This document shows positions 14,584 through 24,496 of a DNA stretch of 35,981 bases, piece by piece. Below the pieces are notes generated by a model, which was given only the letters and a program-made list of their open reading frames with translations, was not told where the DNA came from and did not search any database. Numbering within the stretch: the stretch's first letter is position 1; every line of letters starts with the position of its first letter. This stretch comes from an uncultured Pseudomonadota bacterium (GTDB lineage: Bacteria; Pseudomonadota; Gammaproteobacteria; Methylococcales; Methylomonadaceae): the NCBI GenBank assembly GCA_903918375.1, contig CAIXED010000079.1, positions 1 to 35,981 on the forward strand, written 5' to 3'. A program made the position numbers and the translations under genes.

Positions 14584-15054
14584 TTATTGATCGGCCAACA
14601 ATTTCTTTTTCAGGGCATCGAATTCTGTTTCCGTTATAGCGCCCGAATCTTTTAAGTCCTTTAGTTTATTTAGTTCGGTGTAGAGGTCTTTGGTTTTCGG
14701 GCTTGCCGTTGGCTGCTGGCGGATTGTCTGGTCAATCTCTATTCGCTGAGCCGGATTTTTAGCCGTGTCAAAATCCCCCTTGCGCCCGAAATTAGATACT
14801 TTGCCATCATGAATAGCCACGTAGTAATCTTGCGGAAAGTTGCCATCCGCAGCAATAACAGTTTTAACCCAGCTGTATTGCATGTATTCGATGCCTTCAT
14901 TTGCCGAAATTGATTTAGGCGGGCCGAGTATTGCTAGCACTTCCTGTTTGGGCATACCAATTGAAATTTTATTTAGTTGGTCAGCAGTCCCAAAAACCAT
15001 AGCCATGCATCCAGTTAAGGAGACGGCTATAACGATAACTAGTGATCTAATCAT
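14584..15054 (-). CDS. SHOCT-domain lipoprotein, antisense cargo at the right end of the element
   Basis: The start is ATG 15054 (MIRSLVIVIAVSLTGC), giving a lipoprotein signal peptide with the lipobox LTGC (Cys at residue 16); a longer in-frame start would bury this signal. The 156-residue product then has a SmpA/BamE-like segment (KISIGMPKQEVLAILGPPKSI, with the usual G-M-xxxEV-xxxLG-P pattern) and a C-terminal SHOCT motif (LYTELNKLKDLKDSGAITETEFDALKKKLL, about residues 126-155). It is the only gene of the element on the minus strand. It could be cargo acting in the cell envelope, perhaps in surface modification or phage exclusion; that is inference only. Confidence 0.75.
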   Translation of the reverse strand: MIRSLVIVIAVSLTGCMAMVFGTADQLNKISIGMPKQEVLAILGPPKSISANEGIEYMQYSWVKTVIAADGNFPQDYYVAIHDGKVSNFGRKGDFDTAKNPAQRIEIDQTIRQQPTASPKTKDLYTELNKLKDLKDSGAITETEFDALKKKLLADQ

Positions 15055-15179
15055 AAAAAACGCATGTGATAATGTAACAATCAGGCCGGGTAACACCGGA
15101 TTTTTTATTGCTTTATGGGGAGGAATTTTAGTTTTTTAGGCGGCAGAGGTTTAACCAAATACAGCTTGGTTTAATCGAA

Positions 15180-15201
15180 CCCGTAGCACTAGCGTAGCAC
15201 C
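15180..15201 (+). repeat. Tandem 11-bp repeats near the right att site (candidate integrase arm sites)
   Basis: A CCGTAGCACT copy is followed by AGCGTAGCACC, the same 11-bp tandem unit and orientation as the pair at 9102-9123. The pair ends 45 bp before the att repeat. See that entry for interpretation. Confidence 0.5.
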
Positions 15202-15202
15202 A

Positions 15203-15239
15203 AATAAAAAAGGCCTAGGTGAAAAACACCTAAGCCTTT
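15203..15239 (-). terminator. Rho-independent terminator of tRNA-Thr
   Basis: On the minus strand a 13-bp stem (AAAGGCTTAGGTG with CACCTAGGCCTTT, one G-U pair) with a 5-nt loop is followed by a T run. It begins about 8 bp after the CCA end of the tRNA. Confidence 0.75.
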
Positions 15240-15246
15240 GATTTAT

Positions 15247-15293
15247 ATGGAGCTGGTGATGGGACTCGAACCCGCGACCGGCTGATTACAAAT
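15247..15293. repeat. Right attachment site (47-bp repeat within tRNA-Thr)
   Basis: Identical to 8938-8984. It covers the 3' part of the intact tRNA-Thr gene, so insertion of the element restored a functional tRNA at this end. Confidence 0.9.
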
Positions 15294-15323
15294 CAGCTGC
15301 TCTACCAACTGAGCTACACCAGC
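15248..15323 (-). tRNA. tRNA-Thr (anticodon UGU)
   Basis: The 76-nt cloverleaf on the minus strand has acceptor stem GCTGGTG/CACCAGC, discriminator T and encoded CCA, D arm GCTC...GAGC, anticodon stem CTGAT/ATCAG around loop TTTGTAA (anticodon TGT), variable loop, and T arm CGCGGGTTCGAGTCCCATCAC with the TTCGA loop. The 3' half coincides with the right att site. A strong promoter lies just upstream (15333-15361). Confidence 0.96.
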
Positions 15324-15332
15324 AATTCGTTA

Positions 15333-15361
15333 ATTATACATAGCGACATTGTTTCTGCCAA
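15333..15361 (-). promoter_or_regulatory. Sigma-70 promoter of tRNA-Thr
   Basis: On the minus strand TTGGCA (-35) and a perfect TATAAT (-10) are separated by exactly 17 bp. The -10 box ends 10 bp before the tRNA 5' end. Confidence 0.8.
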
Positions 15362-15463
15362 GCTTTTTTTCAATTAATTGACTTTGATGACTTGGATAAG
15401 TTGTCTAATCAATCATGTATTATTAACAAGAAATGGTTTTTACAAAAAAATAGGTGGATTAAG

Positions 15464-15934
15464 TTGCAAATTTTTCTCAAAGATTCAGCTGAAACAGAAT
15501 GGTTAGGCGCCTTGCTTTGGCAGGTTTTGCCAGAAAAATGTTTGGTTTTTTTGTCGGGTGATCTAGGGGCGGGGAAGACCACATTGATAAGAGGTCTGCT
15601 AAGAGCTGCTGGACATAGTGGTGTGGTTAGAAGTCCTACTTATAGTTTGGTGGAAGAATATCGTTTTGCTGAGCGGAATGTCTTTCACTTTGATTTGTAT
15701 CGACTAAAAGACCCAGAAGAATTGGAGTGGATGGGGATGAGTGACTATTTGAACCAATCGAGTTTGTGTTGTATTGAGTGGCCTCAGATGGGTGACGGTT
15801 TTTTGCCGAAAGCGGATGTGACTATCGATATAGCGGTTCAAGCGGATGCTAGATTGATTGAAATCAATATCTTAGCGCCTGAAGTGAAAAATAAACTACA
15901 AGACCTCTGGAAAAACAAAGACATACTGATATAA
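15464..15934 (+). CDS. tsaE: tRNA threonylcarbamoyladenosine biosynthesis ATPase TsaE
   Basis: TsaE is the P-loop ATPase that works with TsaB-TsaD to form t6A at position 37 of ANN-reading tRNAs in the cytoplasm. The 156-residue product matches the normal length if TTG 15464 is the start, supported by AGGTGG 6 nt upstream; an ATG at 15392 would add a non-conserved 24-residue leader. Visible motifs are Walker A SGDLGAGKTT (about residues 34-43), SPTYSLVEEY with the conserved SPT, then HFDLYRLKDPEELEWMG and the IEWP motif. amiB follows 36 bp downstream, as in the tsaE-amiB order of many gammaproteobacteria. The adjacent tRNA-Thr gene encodes a t6A substrate, although the closeness may be coincidence. 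Confidence 0.92.
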   Translation: MQIFLKDSAETEWLGALLWQVLPEKCLVFLSGDLGAGKTTLIRGLLRAAGHSGVVRSPTYSLVEEYRFAERNVFHFDLYRLKDPEELEWMGMSDYLNQSSLCCIEWPQMGDGFLPKADVTIDIAVQADARLIEINILAPEVKNKLQDLWKNKDILI

Positions 15935-15970
15935 TCTAAACAACATTGTTATTATGGAATTGTATCGATT

Positions 15971-17449
15971 ATGCGTCGAATATCAAACATTGTCTGGCTG
16001 TTAGGGTTGATGTCGCCTGCTTTTAGTGTCGATGCGGGGCAAGATGCGGCTTTGACGTCGGTCACCTATTCCAATCAAGCATCGGATCGGCTGTTATTCG
16101 ACTTGTCCGCTAATGTTCATCATCGTTATTTCATGCTTAATAATCCAAATCGATTAGTGATTGATTTGGAGAACACTCATCTACAGCAAGCTTTATTGCC
16201 GCCACCTTCGAATCATCCCTTATTTGTTAATGTTAGAAGCTCTGCTCGTAATCAAAATGATTTAAGAGTGGTTATTGAGTTAAAAAATGACGCGGAAGTT
16301 AAAGCTGCATTAAATAACAAAGGCTCTGGGTCACAGTTACAAATTGATTTAGCGGTTAAAGATGCTGTAGCGAAAGCCAATAAAAGCTCGAATGTCGTTA
16401 AAGACAAGGTTGATAGCGTTGCTAGCCTAGAAAAAGCGCAGCCAGTAAAAGTCAGCAAAGCGAGAGGTCGCGATATTGTGGTTGCGATTGATGCTGGGCA
16501 TGGCGGTAAAGATGTGGGCGCTCAGGGCGCTAATGGTACGCAAGAAAAAGATGTGGTATTTGCAATTGCCAAGCGCTTGGAAGGTTATGTTAACGCTCAG
16601 CCTGGCATGAAAGCAGTCATGATTCGCAATGGTGATTATTTCGTGAAATTGCATCAACGAGTCAATATTGCCCGATCCTCTAAAGCCGATTTATTTGTTT
16701 CTATTCATGCTGATGCTTTCAATGACACCAGTGCTCATGGCGCTTCGGTTTATACCTTATCTAAAAAGGGTGCTTCTAGTGATTCAGCACGTTGGTTAGC
16801 GGATAGCGAAAATGCCTCTGATTCGGTTGGCGGCGCTGGTATCGATACTAAAGATGATGTTTTAGCATCGGTTTTGATGGATTTATCGCAAACGGCCGCG
16901 AAAGAAGCGAGTCAGAATGTCGGTAGTAAAGTCTTGAAGAATGTTAAAACCGTCAGTCATTTACATCGTGAGGCTGTGCAAAAAGCGGGCTTTGTGGTGT
17001 TGAAATCGCCCGATATTCCATCGATTTTGGTTGAAACGGCTTTTATTTCCAATCCTGATGAAGAGCAGCGTTTAAACACTAATGCCTATCAAGACAAAAT
17101 GGCTTCGGCATTGTTTAGAGGGATCGTTGCTCACTTCAAGCAATATGCGCCTGCTAATACCTTGATGGCGCAAATGTCAAAATCTGGCAAAGTTCAACAA
17201 TTGGCCAAGGCTGAGCCGGTTGAAGAAGCTTTTGTTGATTCGCGAGTTCGCGTTGTTCGGGCTGATGTTGATGATAGTTTCGTTGCAACAGCGACCTCAA
17301 AATCACAGCATGTCATTAATCAAGGTGAAACTTTATCCGGCATTGCTCAGCAATATGGCGTTTCGATGCGCGCCTTGAGAATGGCTAATGGTATGGATGA
17401 TGGCAACGTGCGAGTAGGGCAGGTATTGCAAATTCCACGAAATAGTTAG
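15971..17449 (+). CDS. amiB: N-acetylmuramoyl-L-alanine amidase (AmiB type)
   Basis: A periplasmic cell-wall hydrolase that cleaves the amide bond between MurNAc and the stem peptide, needed for daughter-cell separation. The 492-residue protein has a Sec signal peptide (residues 1-22), an AMIN domain (about 28-115; SDRLLFDLSANVHHRYFML and NPNRLVIDLENT), a linker, and an Amidase_3 catalytic domain (about 165-390). Zinc ligands are in DAGHGGKD, the Glu of QEKDVV and SIHADAF, with the catalytic Glu in LVETAFISN. A C-terminal LysM peptidoglycan-binding domain follows (about 445-490; INQGETLSGIAQQYGVSMRALRMANG). The tsaE neighbour and the LysM domain fit AmiB better than AmiC. Activation by EnvC/NlpD-type factors is likely by homology. 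mutL, often next, is absent here. Confidence 0.92.
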   Translation: MRRISNIVWLLGLMSPAFSVDAGQDAALTSVTYSNQASDRLLFDLSANVHHRYFMLNNPNRLVIDLENTHLQQALLPPPSNHPLFVNVRSSARNQNDLRVVIELKNDAEVKAALNNKGSGSQLQIDLAVKDAVAKANKSSNVVKDKVDSVASLEKAQPVKVSKARGRDIVVAIDAGHGGKDVGAQGANGTQEKDVVFAIAKRLEGYVNAQPGMKAVMIRNGDYFVKLHQRVNIARSSKADLFVSIHADAFNDTSAHGASVYTLSKKGASSDSARWLADSENASDSVGGAGIDTKDDVLASVLMDLSQTAAKEASQNVGSKVLKNVKTVSHLHREAVQKAGFVVLKSPDIPSILVETAFISNPDEEQRLNTNAYQDKMASALFRGIVAHFKQYAPANTLMAQMSKSGKVQQLAKAEPVEEAFVDSRVRVVRADVDDSFVATATSKSQHVINQGETLSGIAQQYGVSMRALRMANGMDDGNVRVGQVLQIPRNS

Positions 17450-17495
17450 TTTTACAATCTCTAAAATATGTCAAAAACCAGTAAGGCAGGTTGTT

Positions 17496-18311
17496 GTGGT
17501 TAATCAATCAGATAACCTGTTTGTTATTGCCGAATCTTGTTTGTTCAGTAGTGATGTTGAACAAAAACTCACGCTAACCCATCATGCCAAACGCTTGCTT
17601 GATACTAATCAATTAGATTTTCAGGCTAATTTAGCTGTAAAGCCGATCCAGCAAACCTGTTTCCCCGAAAAACCGCAGTTAATGCTTCCTCGTGATATGC
17701 CTCGGCGTCGAATGGATAGCGTTGAGGGTAAGGCGGCTTTTTTTCATGCCTTAGCGCATATCGAATTTGTCGCGATTTATCTGGCGTGGGACATTATTTA
17801 TCGGTTCCGCGATTTACCTGAGCAGTTTTATGCTGATTGGCTGAAAATTGCTGATGAGGAGGCGCAGCATTTTGCAATGATACGCCGGCATTTGCAGCAA
17901 TTTGGCATCGACTACGGTGATTTACCGGCCCACAGTGGTTTGTGGTGGCACGCTGAAGCGACTGCTGATGATATTTTGGCTAGATTGGCGGTGGTGCCAA
18001 GATGTATGGAGGCAAGAGGGTTGGACGTTACGCCAGGTATGATTGCTAAGTTTAAGCAATTGGGTGATGAAGCCAGCGTTGCCTTATTAACTCGAATTTT
18101 TAATGATGAAATTGGTCATGTTGAGCGTGGTTCTTATTGGTTTAATTTTCTCGCTAAACAACGTCAACTTGATCCAGAACAAGCTTATAAAGAATTAATT
18201 GTTGCTTGTTATAACGGTAAACCCAAAGGTCCCTTCAATCGAGATGTGCGTATAATCGCCGGCTTTACAAATAACGAAATCGATTGGTTAGAGGAACGAT
18301 TAAATGAATAA
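17496..18311 (+). CDS. DUF455 ferritin-like protein
   Basis: The 271-residue protein starts at GTG 17496 (AAGGCAGG ribosome site just upstream). It contains the DUF455 helical di-iron-like core: SVEGKAAFFHALAHIEFVAIYLAWD, DEEAQHFAMIRRHL, PRCMEARGLDVTPGM and NDEIGHVERGSYWF, with the Glu and His residues (AHIE, EEAQH, DEIGH) spaced like ferritin/rubrerythrin-type metal ligands. The cytoplasmic function is not established; a diiron oxidase-like or tRNA-modification role is possible but unproven. The stop overlaps the nnrS start by 8 bp, so the two are translationally coupled, which may hint at a shared role in nitrosative or oxidative stress. Confidence 0.85.
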   Translation: MVNQSDNLFVIAESCLFSSDVEQKLTLTHHAKRLLDTNQLDFQANLAVKPIQQTCFPEKPQLMLPRDMPRRRMDSVEGKAAFFHALAHIEFVAIYLAWDIIYRFRDLPEQFYADWLKIADEEAQHFAMIRRHLQQFGIDYGDLPAHSGLWWHAEATADDILARLAVVPRCMEARGLDVTPGMIAKFKQLGDEASVALLTRIFNDEIGHVERGSYWFNFLAKQRQLDPEQAYKELIVACYNGKPKGPFNRDVRIIAGFTNNEIDWLEERLNE

Positions 18312-19464
18312 TAAGCCTGTTTTTGAATATCCACTGTTTGCAATGGGCTTTAGGGTATTTTTTGCTTTGGCGGGTTTGTCAGCCTTAGCGTTGATTGCAG
18401 TGTGGAATAGAATTTCTAACGGCGCTTTGCATCTTGATAATTATTTTCCGGTTGCGCTTTGGCACGCTCACGAAATGTTGTTAGGTTTTACCTCGGCTGT
18501 TTTGGCAGGGATTTTGTTAACAGCGCTGAAAAACGTCAGTAAATCCGTGGTGATTAATTCTGATCAATTGGCAGCATTAAGTTTTGTTTGGATTTATGGT
18601 CGGGTAGTGCCTTTTTATTCGGATTTATTGCCTGATGTTTTGATTGCTGGTATCGATTTTGCTTTTTTACCTTTATTGATGTTTTGGTTGATTAAACCGA
18701 TATTAAATACAGGTAGTTATAAGTATTTTGCTTATTTATTGTTGGTTTTATTGATGGCTGTTGGTAATGCTTTAATTCATGCTCAAGTGCTTGGTTTTAC
18801 AGTGTTATCTGCCGATTTAGGGGTTAATCTTGAGATTGCCTTGATTGTTGTTGGTTTGGTGTTTAGTGCAGGTTGGGTATTGCCATCGGTGATAGAACGC
18901 AGTTTGTCGGGTGTGATTTATATTCAAAATCCATTGCTAGATGTGGTGGCGGTTGCATCAAGTATTGTCGCTTTCCTGTTTTTAATATTCGATATCTCAG
19001 GTTTTTTATTAGCATTAACTGCGTTGATTGCATTGGTGGTTAATGCGGTTCGATTAGCAACTTGGTTTGATCGGCGAATTTTATTTGTGCCTTTGCTTTG
19101 GGTTTTATATCTTGGATATGCATGGTTAGTTTTAGGCTTTGGTTTGTTAGCTTTAGCTGCTTATCAAGTGGTCGCTGTTTCTGTGGCTTTACATGCTTTT
19201 GCGGTGGGCGGTATTGCGGCGCTTAGTTTGGGGGTGATGTCGAGATTGGCTGTAGGGCAAGTGGGGCGCGCATTGAAAGCCTCGAACGTGATGGCGATTG
19301 CATTTATTTTGATTAATTTTGCTGCTTTGTTTTTAGTGTTACTGCCTGCGGTTTTACCGAATTGGTATGCTGGTTTTGTGGTGATTGCTTCTTATAGCTG
19401 GTTGGCGGCGTTTTCTTTATTTGTATTTTATTACGCGCCCAGTTTGATTGAATCTGAGCATTAA
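18304..19464 (+). CDS. nnrS: NnrS family haem/copper membrane protein
   Basis: A polytopic inner-membrane protein of 386 residues with about 12 hydrophobic segments. The family signature is visible near the N-terminus: LFAMGFRVFFALAGLSAL, then LWHAHEMLLGFTSAVLAGILLTA, with the conserved HAHEM haem/copper ligand motif at about residues 54-58. More His-containing segments follow (NALIHAQVLG; ALHAFAVGGIAALSLGVMSR). NnrS proteins protect cells against nitric oxide stress, probably by limiting dinitrosyl-iron complex formation. The start lies within the end of the DUF455 gene. A bidirectional terminator follows the stop. Confidence 0.9.
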   Translation: MNNKPVFEYPLFAMGFRVFFALAGLSALALIAVWNRISNGALHLDNYFPVALWHAHEMLLGFTSAVLAGILLTALKNVSKSVVINSDQLAALSFVWIYGRVVPFYSDLLPDVLIAGIDFAFLPLLMFWLIKPILNTGSYKYFAYLLLVLLMAVGNALIHAQVLGFTVLSADLGVNLEIALIVVGLVFSAGWVLPSVIERSLSGVIYIQNPLLDVVAVASSIVAFLFLIFDISGFLLALTALIALVVNAVRLATWFDRRILFVPLLWVLYLGYAWLVLGFGLLALAAYQVVAVSVALHAFAVGGIAALSLGVMSRLAVGQVGRALKASNVMAIAFILINFAALFLVLLPAVLPNWYAGFVVIASYSWLAAFSLFVFYYAPSLIESEH

Positions 19465-19478
19465 GAAATTAAAAGCAT

Positions 19479-19508
19479 AAAAAAGGCGGCTTATTAGCCG
19501 CCTTTTTT
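19479..19508. terminator. Bidirectional rho-independent terminator between nnrS and ispG
   Basis: A perfect 12-bp stem (AAAAAAGGCGGC, loop TTATTA, GCCGCCTTTTTT) lies between the two convergent genes and gives a T run on either strand. Confidence 0.9.
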
Positions 19509-19525
19509 GTATCTGATGGTTGTGC

Positions 19526-20746
19526 TTAGTTTGCGCTATAGTGCGATTCGATATAGCGCTCAACTAATGCGTGGAATTCAGCGGCAATATTGTCGCCTTT
19601 TAAGGTAACGGTTTTAACGCCATCTTCAAATACAGGTGCAACAGGGGTTTCACCAGTGCCAGGTAAGCTGATACCAATGTTGGCGTTTTTGCTTTCGCCT
19701 GGGCCGTTAACTACACAACCCATCACCGCCACTTCCATGTTTTCAACGCCTTTGTATTTGTCTTTCCAAACTGGCATTTGGTCGCGGAGATAGGTTTGAA
19801 TGTCTTGTGCTAAGCGTTGGAAATAATCGCTAGTGGTGCGACCGCAACCCGGGCAAGCGATAACCATTGGCGTAAAGGAGCGGAAACCCATGGTTTGTAG
19901 AATTTCTTGGCCGACAATTACTTCTTTGGTACGAGCAGCACCCGGTTCTGGTGTTAATGAAATACGAATAGTGTCGCCGATGCCTTGTTGCATCAAAACA
20001 CCTAAAGCGGCAGAGGAGGCGACAATGCCTTTTGAACCCATGCCAGCTTCAGTTAAGCCTAAGTGAAGTGCGTAATCGCAACGGCTGGCTAAGTCTTCGT
20101 AGATGCTGATCAATTCTTGAACATTGCTAATTTTGCAAGACAGAATGATTTTGTCTTTGCCTAAACCTAATTCTTGAGCTTTAGCCGCGCTTTCTAATGC
20201 AGATAAGACAATCGCTTCGCGGGTAATGGCTGGTAATGGTTTTGGGGTGTCAAGCTGTCTATTTTCATCAAGCAAGCGAGTTAAAACCGCTTGATCAAGG
20301 CTGCCACCGTTAACGCCAATTCGCACCGGTTTGTTATAACGAATAGCAAACTCAATCATTTGCTGGAATTGTGGGTCGCGAGCTTTACCTTTCCCAACGT
20401 TACCAGGATTGATTCGGTATTTTGATAAGGCTTCGGCGCATTCGGGATATTTTTCCAGTAATTTGTGGCCGTTAAAGTGGAAATCACCAACAATGGGTAC
20501 ATTGTAGCCTTGTTGAGTCAGTTGCTTAACGATTTCAGGAACGGCTTTTGCGGCTTCTTCGGTGTTAACCGTTACACGGACTAATTCAGAGCCAGCATTG
20601 GATAATTCAATGATTTGTTTAACGCTACCAGCTATATCGGCGGTATCAGTGTTGGTCATCGATTGAACGACAATCGGTGCGCCACCTCCCACTTTAACGT
20701 TACCGACTAAAACTTGTTGGGTGTGTTTTCTGGGGCGAATCGACAT
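19526..20746 (-). CDS. ispG: 4-hydroxy-3-methylbut-2-enyl diphosphate synthase (flavodoxin) IspG
   Basis: IspG (GcpE) is the [4Fe-4S] enzyme that reduces the cyclic diphosphate MEcPP to HMBPP in the MEP pathway of isoprenoid synthesis. The 406-residue product is full length for the bacterial two-domain form. Features are the N-terminal [32 protein letters not shown] part, a TIM-barrel (about residues 10-260; [31 protein letters not shown]) and the C-terminal cluster domain, with Cys ligands in CPGCGRTT and [11 protein letters not shown] and the conserved Glu of NGPGE. It is transcribed alone, toward the terminator shared with nnrS. A possible promoter lies at about 20812. Confidence 0.96.
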   Translation of the reverse strand: MSIRPRKHTQQVLVGNVKVGGGAPIVVQSMTNTDTADIAGSVKQIIELSNAGSELVRVTVNTEEAAKAVPEIVKQLTQQGYNVPIVGDFHFNGHKLLEKYPECAEALSKYRINPGNVGKGKARDPQFQQMIEFAIRYNKPVRIGVNGGSLDQAVLTRLLDENRQLDTPKPLPAITREAIVLSALESAAKAQELGLGKDKIILSCKISNVQELISIYEDLASRCDYALHLGLTEAGMGSKGIVASSAALGVLMQQGIGDTIRISLTPEPGAARTKEVIVGQEILQTMGFRSFTPMVIACPGCGRTTSDYFQRLAQDIQTYLRDQMPVWKDKYKGVENMEVAVMGCVVNGPGESKNANIGISLPGTGETPVAPVFEDGVKTVTLKGDNIAAEFHALVERYIESHYSAN

Positions 20747-22432
<1,686 letters not shown>

Positions 22433-23632
22433 ATGTCGGCTAGAGATTTATTAGATAGCATAGAGCCGCATTTTACAAAGGGTGGTAAGCTTGAAAAGTA
22501 TTACGGTCTCTATGAGATGGTTGATACTTTCATCTACACACCATCCGATGTAACACGCGGTAAAACGCACGTTCGTGACGGTAACGACCTAAAACGGACG
22601 ATGACTTTTGTAGTTATTGCCACTGCATTTTGTATCTTGATGGCTTGGTATAACACCGGCTACCAAGCGAATCTTGCAATGCAATCTATGGGTGTTGATT
22701 CCATCGAAGGATGGCGCAGAATCCCAATGGTGCTGTTTGGCTACAATCCTTACAACCCTCTATCTTGCTTAGTGCACGGTATGTTGTATTTCTTCCCGAT
22801 TTACATCACCACTTTAGCAGTGGGTGGTGTTTGGGAAGTGCTATTTGCAACCGTTCGTAAACACGAAGTAAACGAAGGTTTCTTAGTTTCATCAATGCTT
22901 TACACCTTAATCTTGCCGCCTGATATGCCTTTGTGGCAAGTGGCGTTAGGTATCTCTTTTGGTATCGTTTTAGGTAAAGAAGTGTTTGGTGGTACTGGTA
23001 AAAACTTCTTGAACCCAGCTTTAACAGGTCGTGCGTTCTTGTTCTTTGCTTATCCAGCGTCTATTTCAGGCGACGCAGTTTGGGTTGCTGTTGACGGTTT
23101 CAGTGGCGCGACTGCGTTATCTTTAGCGTCAATGGGCGGTTTGGAAGCGATTCAAAACAGCTTCAGCTGGTTCCAAGCATTCTTCGGTTTTATCCCAGGT
23201 TCTATGGGTGAAACTTCAACTTTAGCTTGCTTGCTAGGTGCATCATTCCTACTTTATACCCGCGTTGCGTCTTATCGCATTATGGGCGGCGTATTCTTAG
23301 GTATGGTTGCCATGTCAACTTTGTTAAACGTTGTTGGTAGCACAACCAATCCAATGTTTGCGATTCCTTGGTACTGGCACATGGTATTAGGCGGCTTCGC
23401 TTTCGGTACTGTGTTTATGGCTACTGACCCTGTTTCAGCAGCGGTTACCGATACAGGTCGCTGGATCTACGGCGCGTTGATTGGTGTGATGATTATCATC
23501 ATTCGAGTTATCAATCCCGCTTTCCCAGAAGGTGTGATGCTTGCAATTCTTTTCTCAAACATGTTTGCACCATTGATTGATTACTTTGTTGTACAAGCAA
23601 ATATTAGAAGAAGGATTAAACGCCATGCTTAA
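22433..23632 (+). CDS. nqrB: Na+-translocating NADH:quinone reductase subunit B
   Basis: The large membrane subunit that carries covalently bound FMN and riboflavin and lines the Na+ path. The 399-residue protein has a soluble N-terminus ([27 protein letters not shown]) and about ten membrane spans. The FMN attachment motif DGFSGAT has its acceptor at Thr227. Other conserved parts are [28 protein letters not shown], and [19 protein letters not shown] near the C-terminus. FMN attachment requires ApbE, which is not encoded in this window. nqrC overlaps the last codons. Confidence 0.96.
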   Translation: MSARDLLDSIEPHFTKGGKLEKYYGLYEMVDTFIYTPSDVTRGKTHVRDGNDLKRTMTFVVIATAFCILMAWYNTGYQANLAMQSMGVDSIEGWRRIPMVLFGYNPYNPLSCLVHGMLYFFPIYITTLAVGGVWEVLFATVRKHEVNEGFLVSSMLYTLILPPDMPLWQVALGISFGIVLGKEVFGGTGKNFLNPALTGRAFLFFAYPASISGDAVWVAVDGFSGATALSLASMGGLEAIQNSFSWFQAFFGFIPGSMGETSTLACLLGASFLLYTRVASYRIMGGVFLGMVAMSTLLNVVGSTTNPMFAIPWYWHMVLGGFAFGTVFMATDPVSAAVTDTGRWIYGALIGVMIIIIRVINPAFPEGVMLAILFSNMFAPLIDYFVVQANIRRRIKRHA

Positions 23633-24488
23633 TGCCGAGAAAAAAACCTCTAAGTATAACGAGCAGCTCTGCCAATATTACGAGCAGTTTAAAGTTTACC
23701 GCGATAAAGTCTTGGTATTAAGCAATGACAGCTTGGAAAAAACCATTGCTGTTGCTTTAGCCTTGTGCTTGGTTTGTGCGGTATTGGTATCACTTGCCAC
23801 TGTTGCCTTAAGACCATTGCAAAGCTACAACAAAGCTTTAGACATGAAGAAAAACATTCTTGATGTTGCTGGCTTGTTACAAGACAACACCGATATCGAC
23901 CAAGCTTTTAAAGAAAGAATTGAAAGCAAAATTGTCGATTTAAAAACCGGTGAATACATCGATAGCATCAATGCGGATGATTACGATCAACGCAAAGCGG
24001 CTAAAGACCCAGCTCAAAATGAACTGATTCCAGTTGATAAAGATATTGCTAGCATTCGTATGAAAGCCAAATACACCAAAATTTATTTGGTGAAAAAGGG
24101 CGATCAATTGCAATCAATTATCTTGCCAGTCAATGGCTATGGATTATGGTCAACTATGTACGGCTTCTTGGCTTTAGAGCCAGATGCTCAAACCGTACAA
24201 AGTATTAACTTGTATGACCAAGCGGAAACACCGGGCCTCGGTGGTGAGGTTGTAAATCCAATTTGGCGCGCTTTGTGGAAAGGCAAAAAAGTCTATTCCG
24301 ACAAAGGCGACGTAGCATTGACCTTGGTTAAAGGTGGCGTAGATGAAAGCAGAGCCGATGCAGTGTACAAAGTTGACGGCTTAGCCGGTGCTACTTTGAC
24401 TAGTCGCGGTGTCAGCAACTTAGTCCAATATTGGATGGGTGCTGAAGGCTTCGCTACCTATCTAAACAAAATTAGAACAAAAGGCTAG
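23625..24488 (+). CDS. nqrC: Na+-translocating NADH:quinone reductase subunit C, extended N-terminus
   Basis: A subunit anchored by one N-terminal span, with a periplasmic FMN-bearing domain. The FMN motif DGLAGAT has Thr257 as the acceptor; its fourth position is Ala where Ser/Thr is usual. The start ATG 23625 overlaps the nqrB end and follows AAGGA. The 287-residue product is about 30 residues longer at its N-terminus than typical NqrC proteins: the family start (xNDSLxKT before the span) appears only at about residue 34, after [20 protein letters not shown]. The extension is a polar, helical, cytoplasmic leader. The rest is conserved, including [17 protein letters not shown] and HETPGLGGE-like [13 protein letters not shown]. 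Confidence 0.94.
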   Translation: MLNAEKKTSKYNEQLCQYYEQFKVYRDKVLVLSNDSLEKTIAVALALCLVCAVLVSLATVALRPLQSYNKALDMKKNILDVAGLLQDNTDIDQAFKERIESKIVDLKTGEYIDSINADDYDQRKAAKDPAQNELIPVDKDIASIRMKAKYTKIYLVKKGDQLQSIILPVNGYGLWSTMYGFLALEPDAQTVQSINLYDQAETPGLGGEVVNPIWRALWKGKKVYSDKGDVALTLVKGGVDESRADAVYKVDGLAGATLTSRGVSNLVQYWMGAEGFATYLNKIRTKG

Positions 24489-24496
24489 GTCTCAAG

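Larger units (their letters stand above)
8938..15293. mobile_element. Integrative element in tRNA-Thr(UGU), satellite/IME-like, about 6.3 kb
   Basis: The element is bounded by the 47-bp att repeats. The integrase gene is at the left end and the intact tRNA at the right. Inside are int, an unknown gene, an AlpA-like HTH gene, a CHC2 zinc-finger gene, a DUF3987 gene, a Cys-rich protein gene, three tiny overlapping genes and an antisense lipoprotein gene. It is clearly more G+C-rich than its surroundings. The integrase, AlpA and primase-like set is typical of P4-like satellites and small genomic islands. There are no capsid, tail, terminase, relaxase or secretion genes, so transfer would depend on a helper. 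Confidence 0.87.

Noticed and set aside
15392-15463. ATG 15392 as the start of tsaE
   Set aside because: It adds a leader absent from TsaE proteins and has no Shine-Dalgarno; TTG 15464 follows AGGTGG and gives the normal length.
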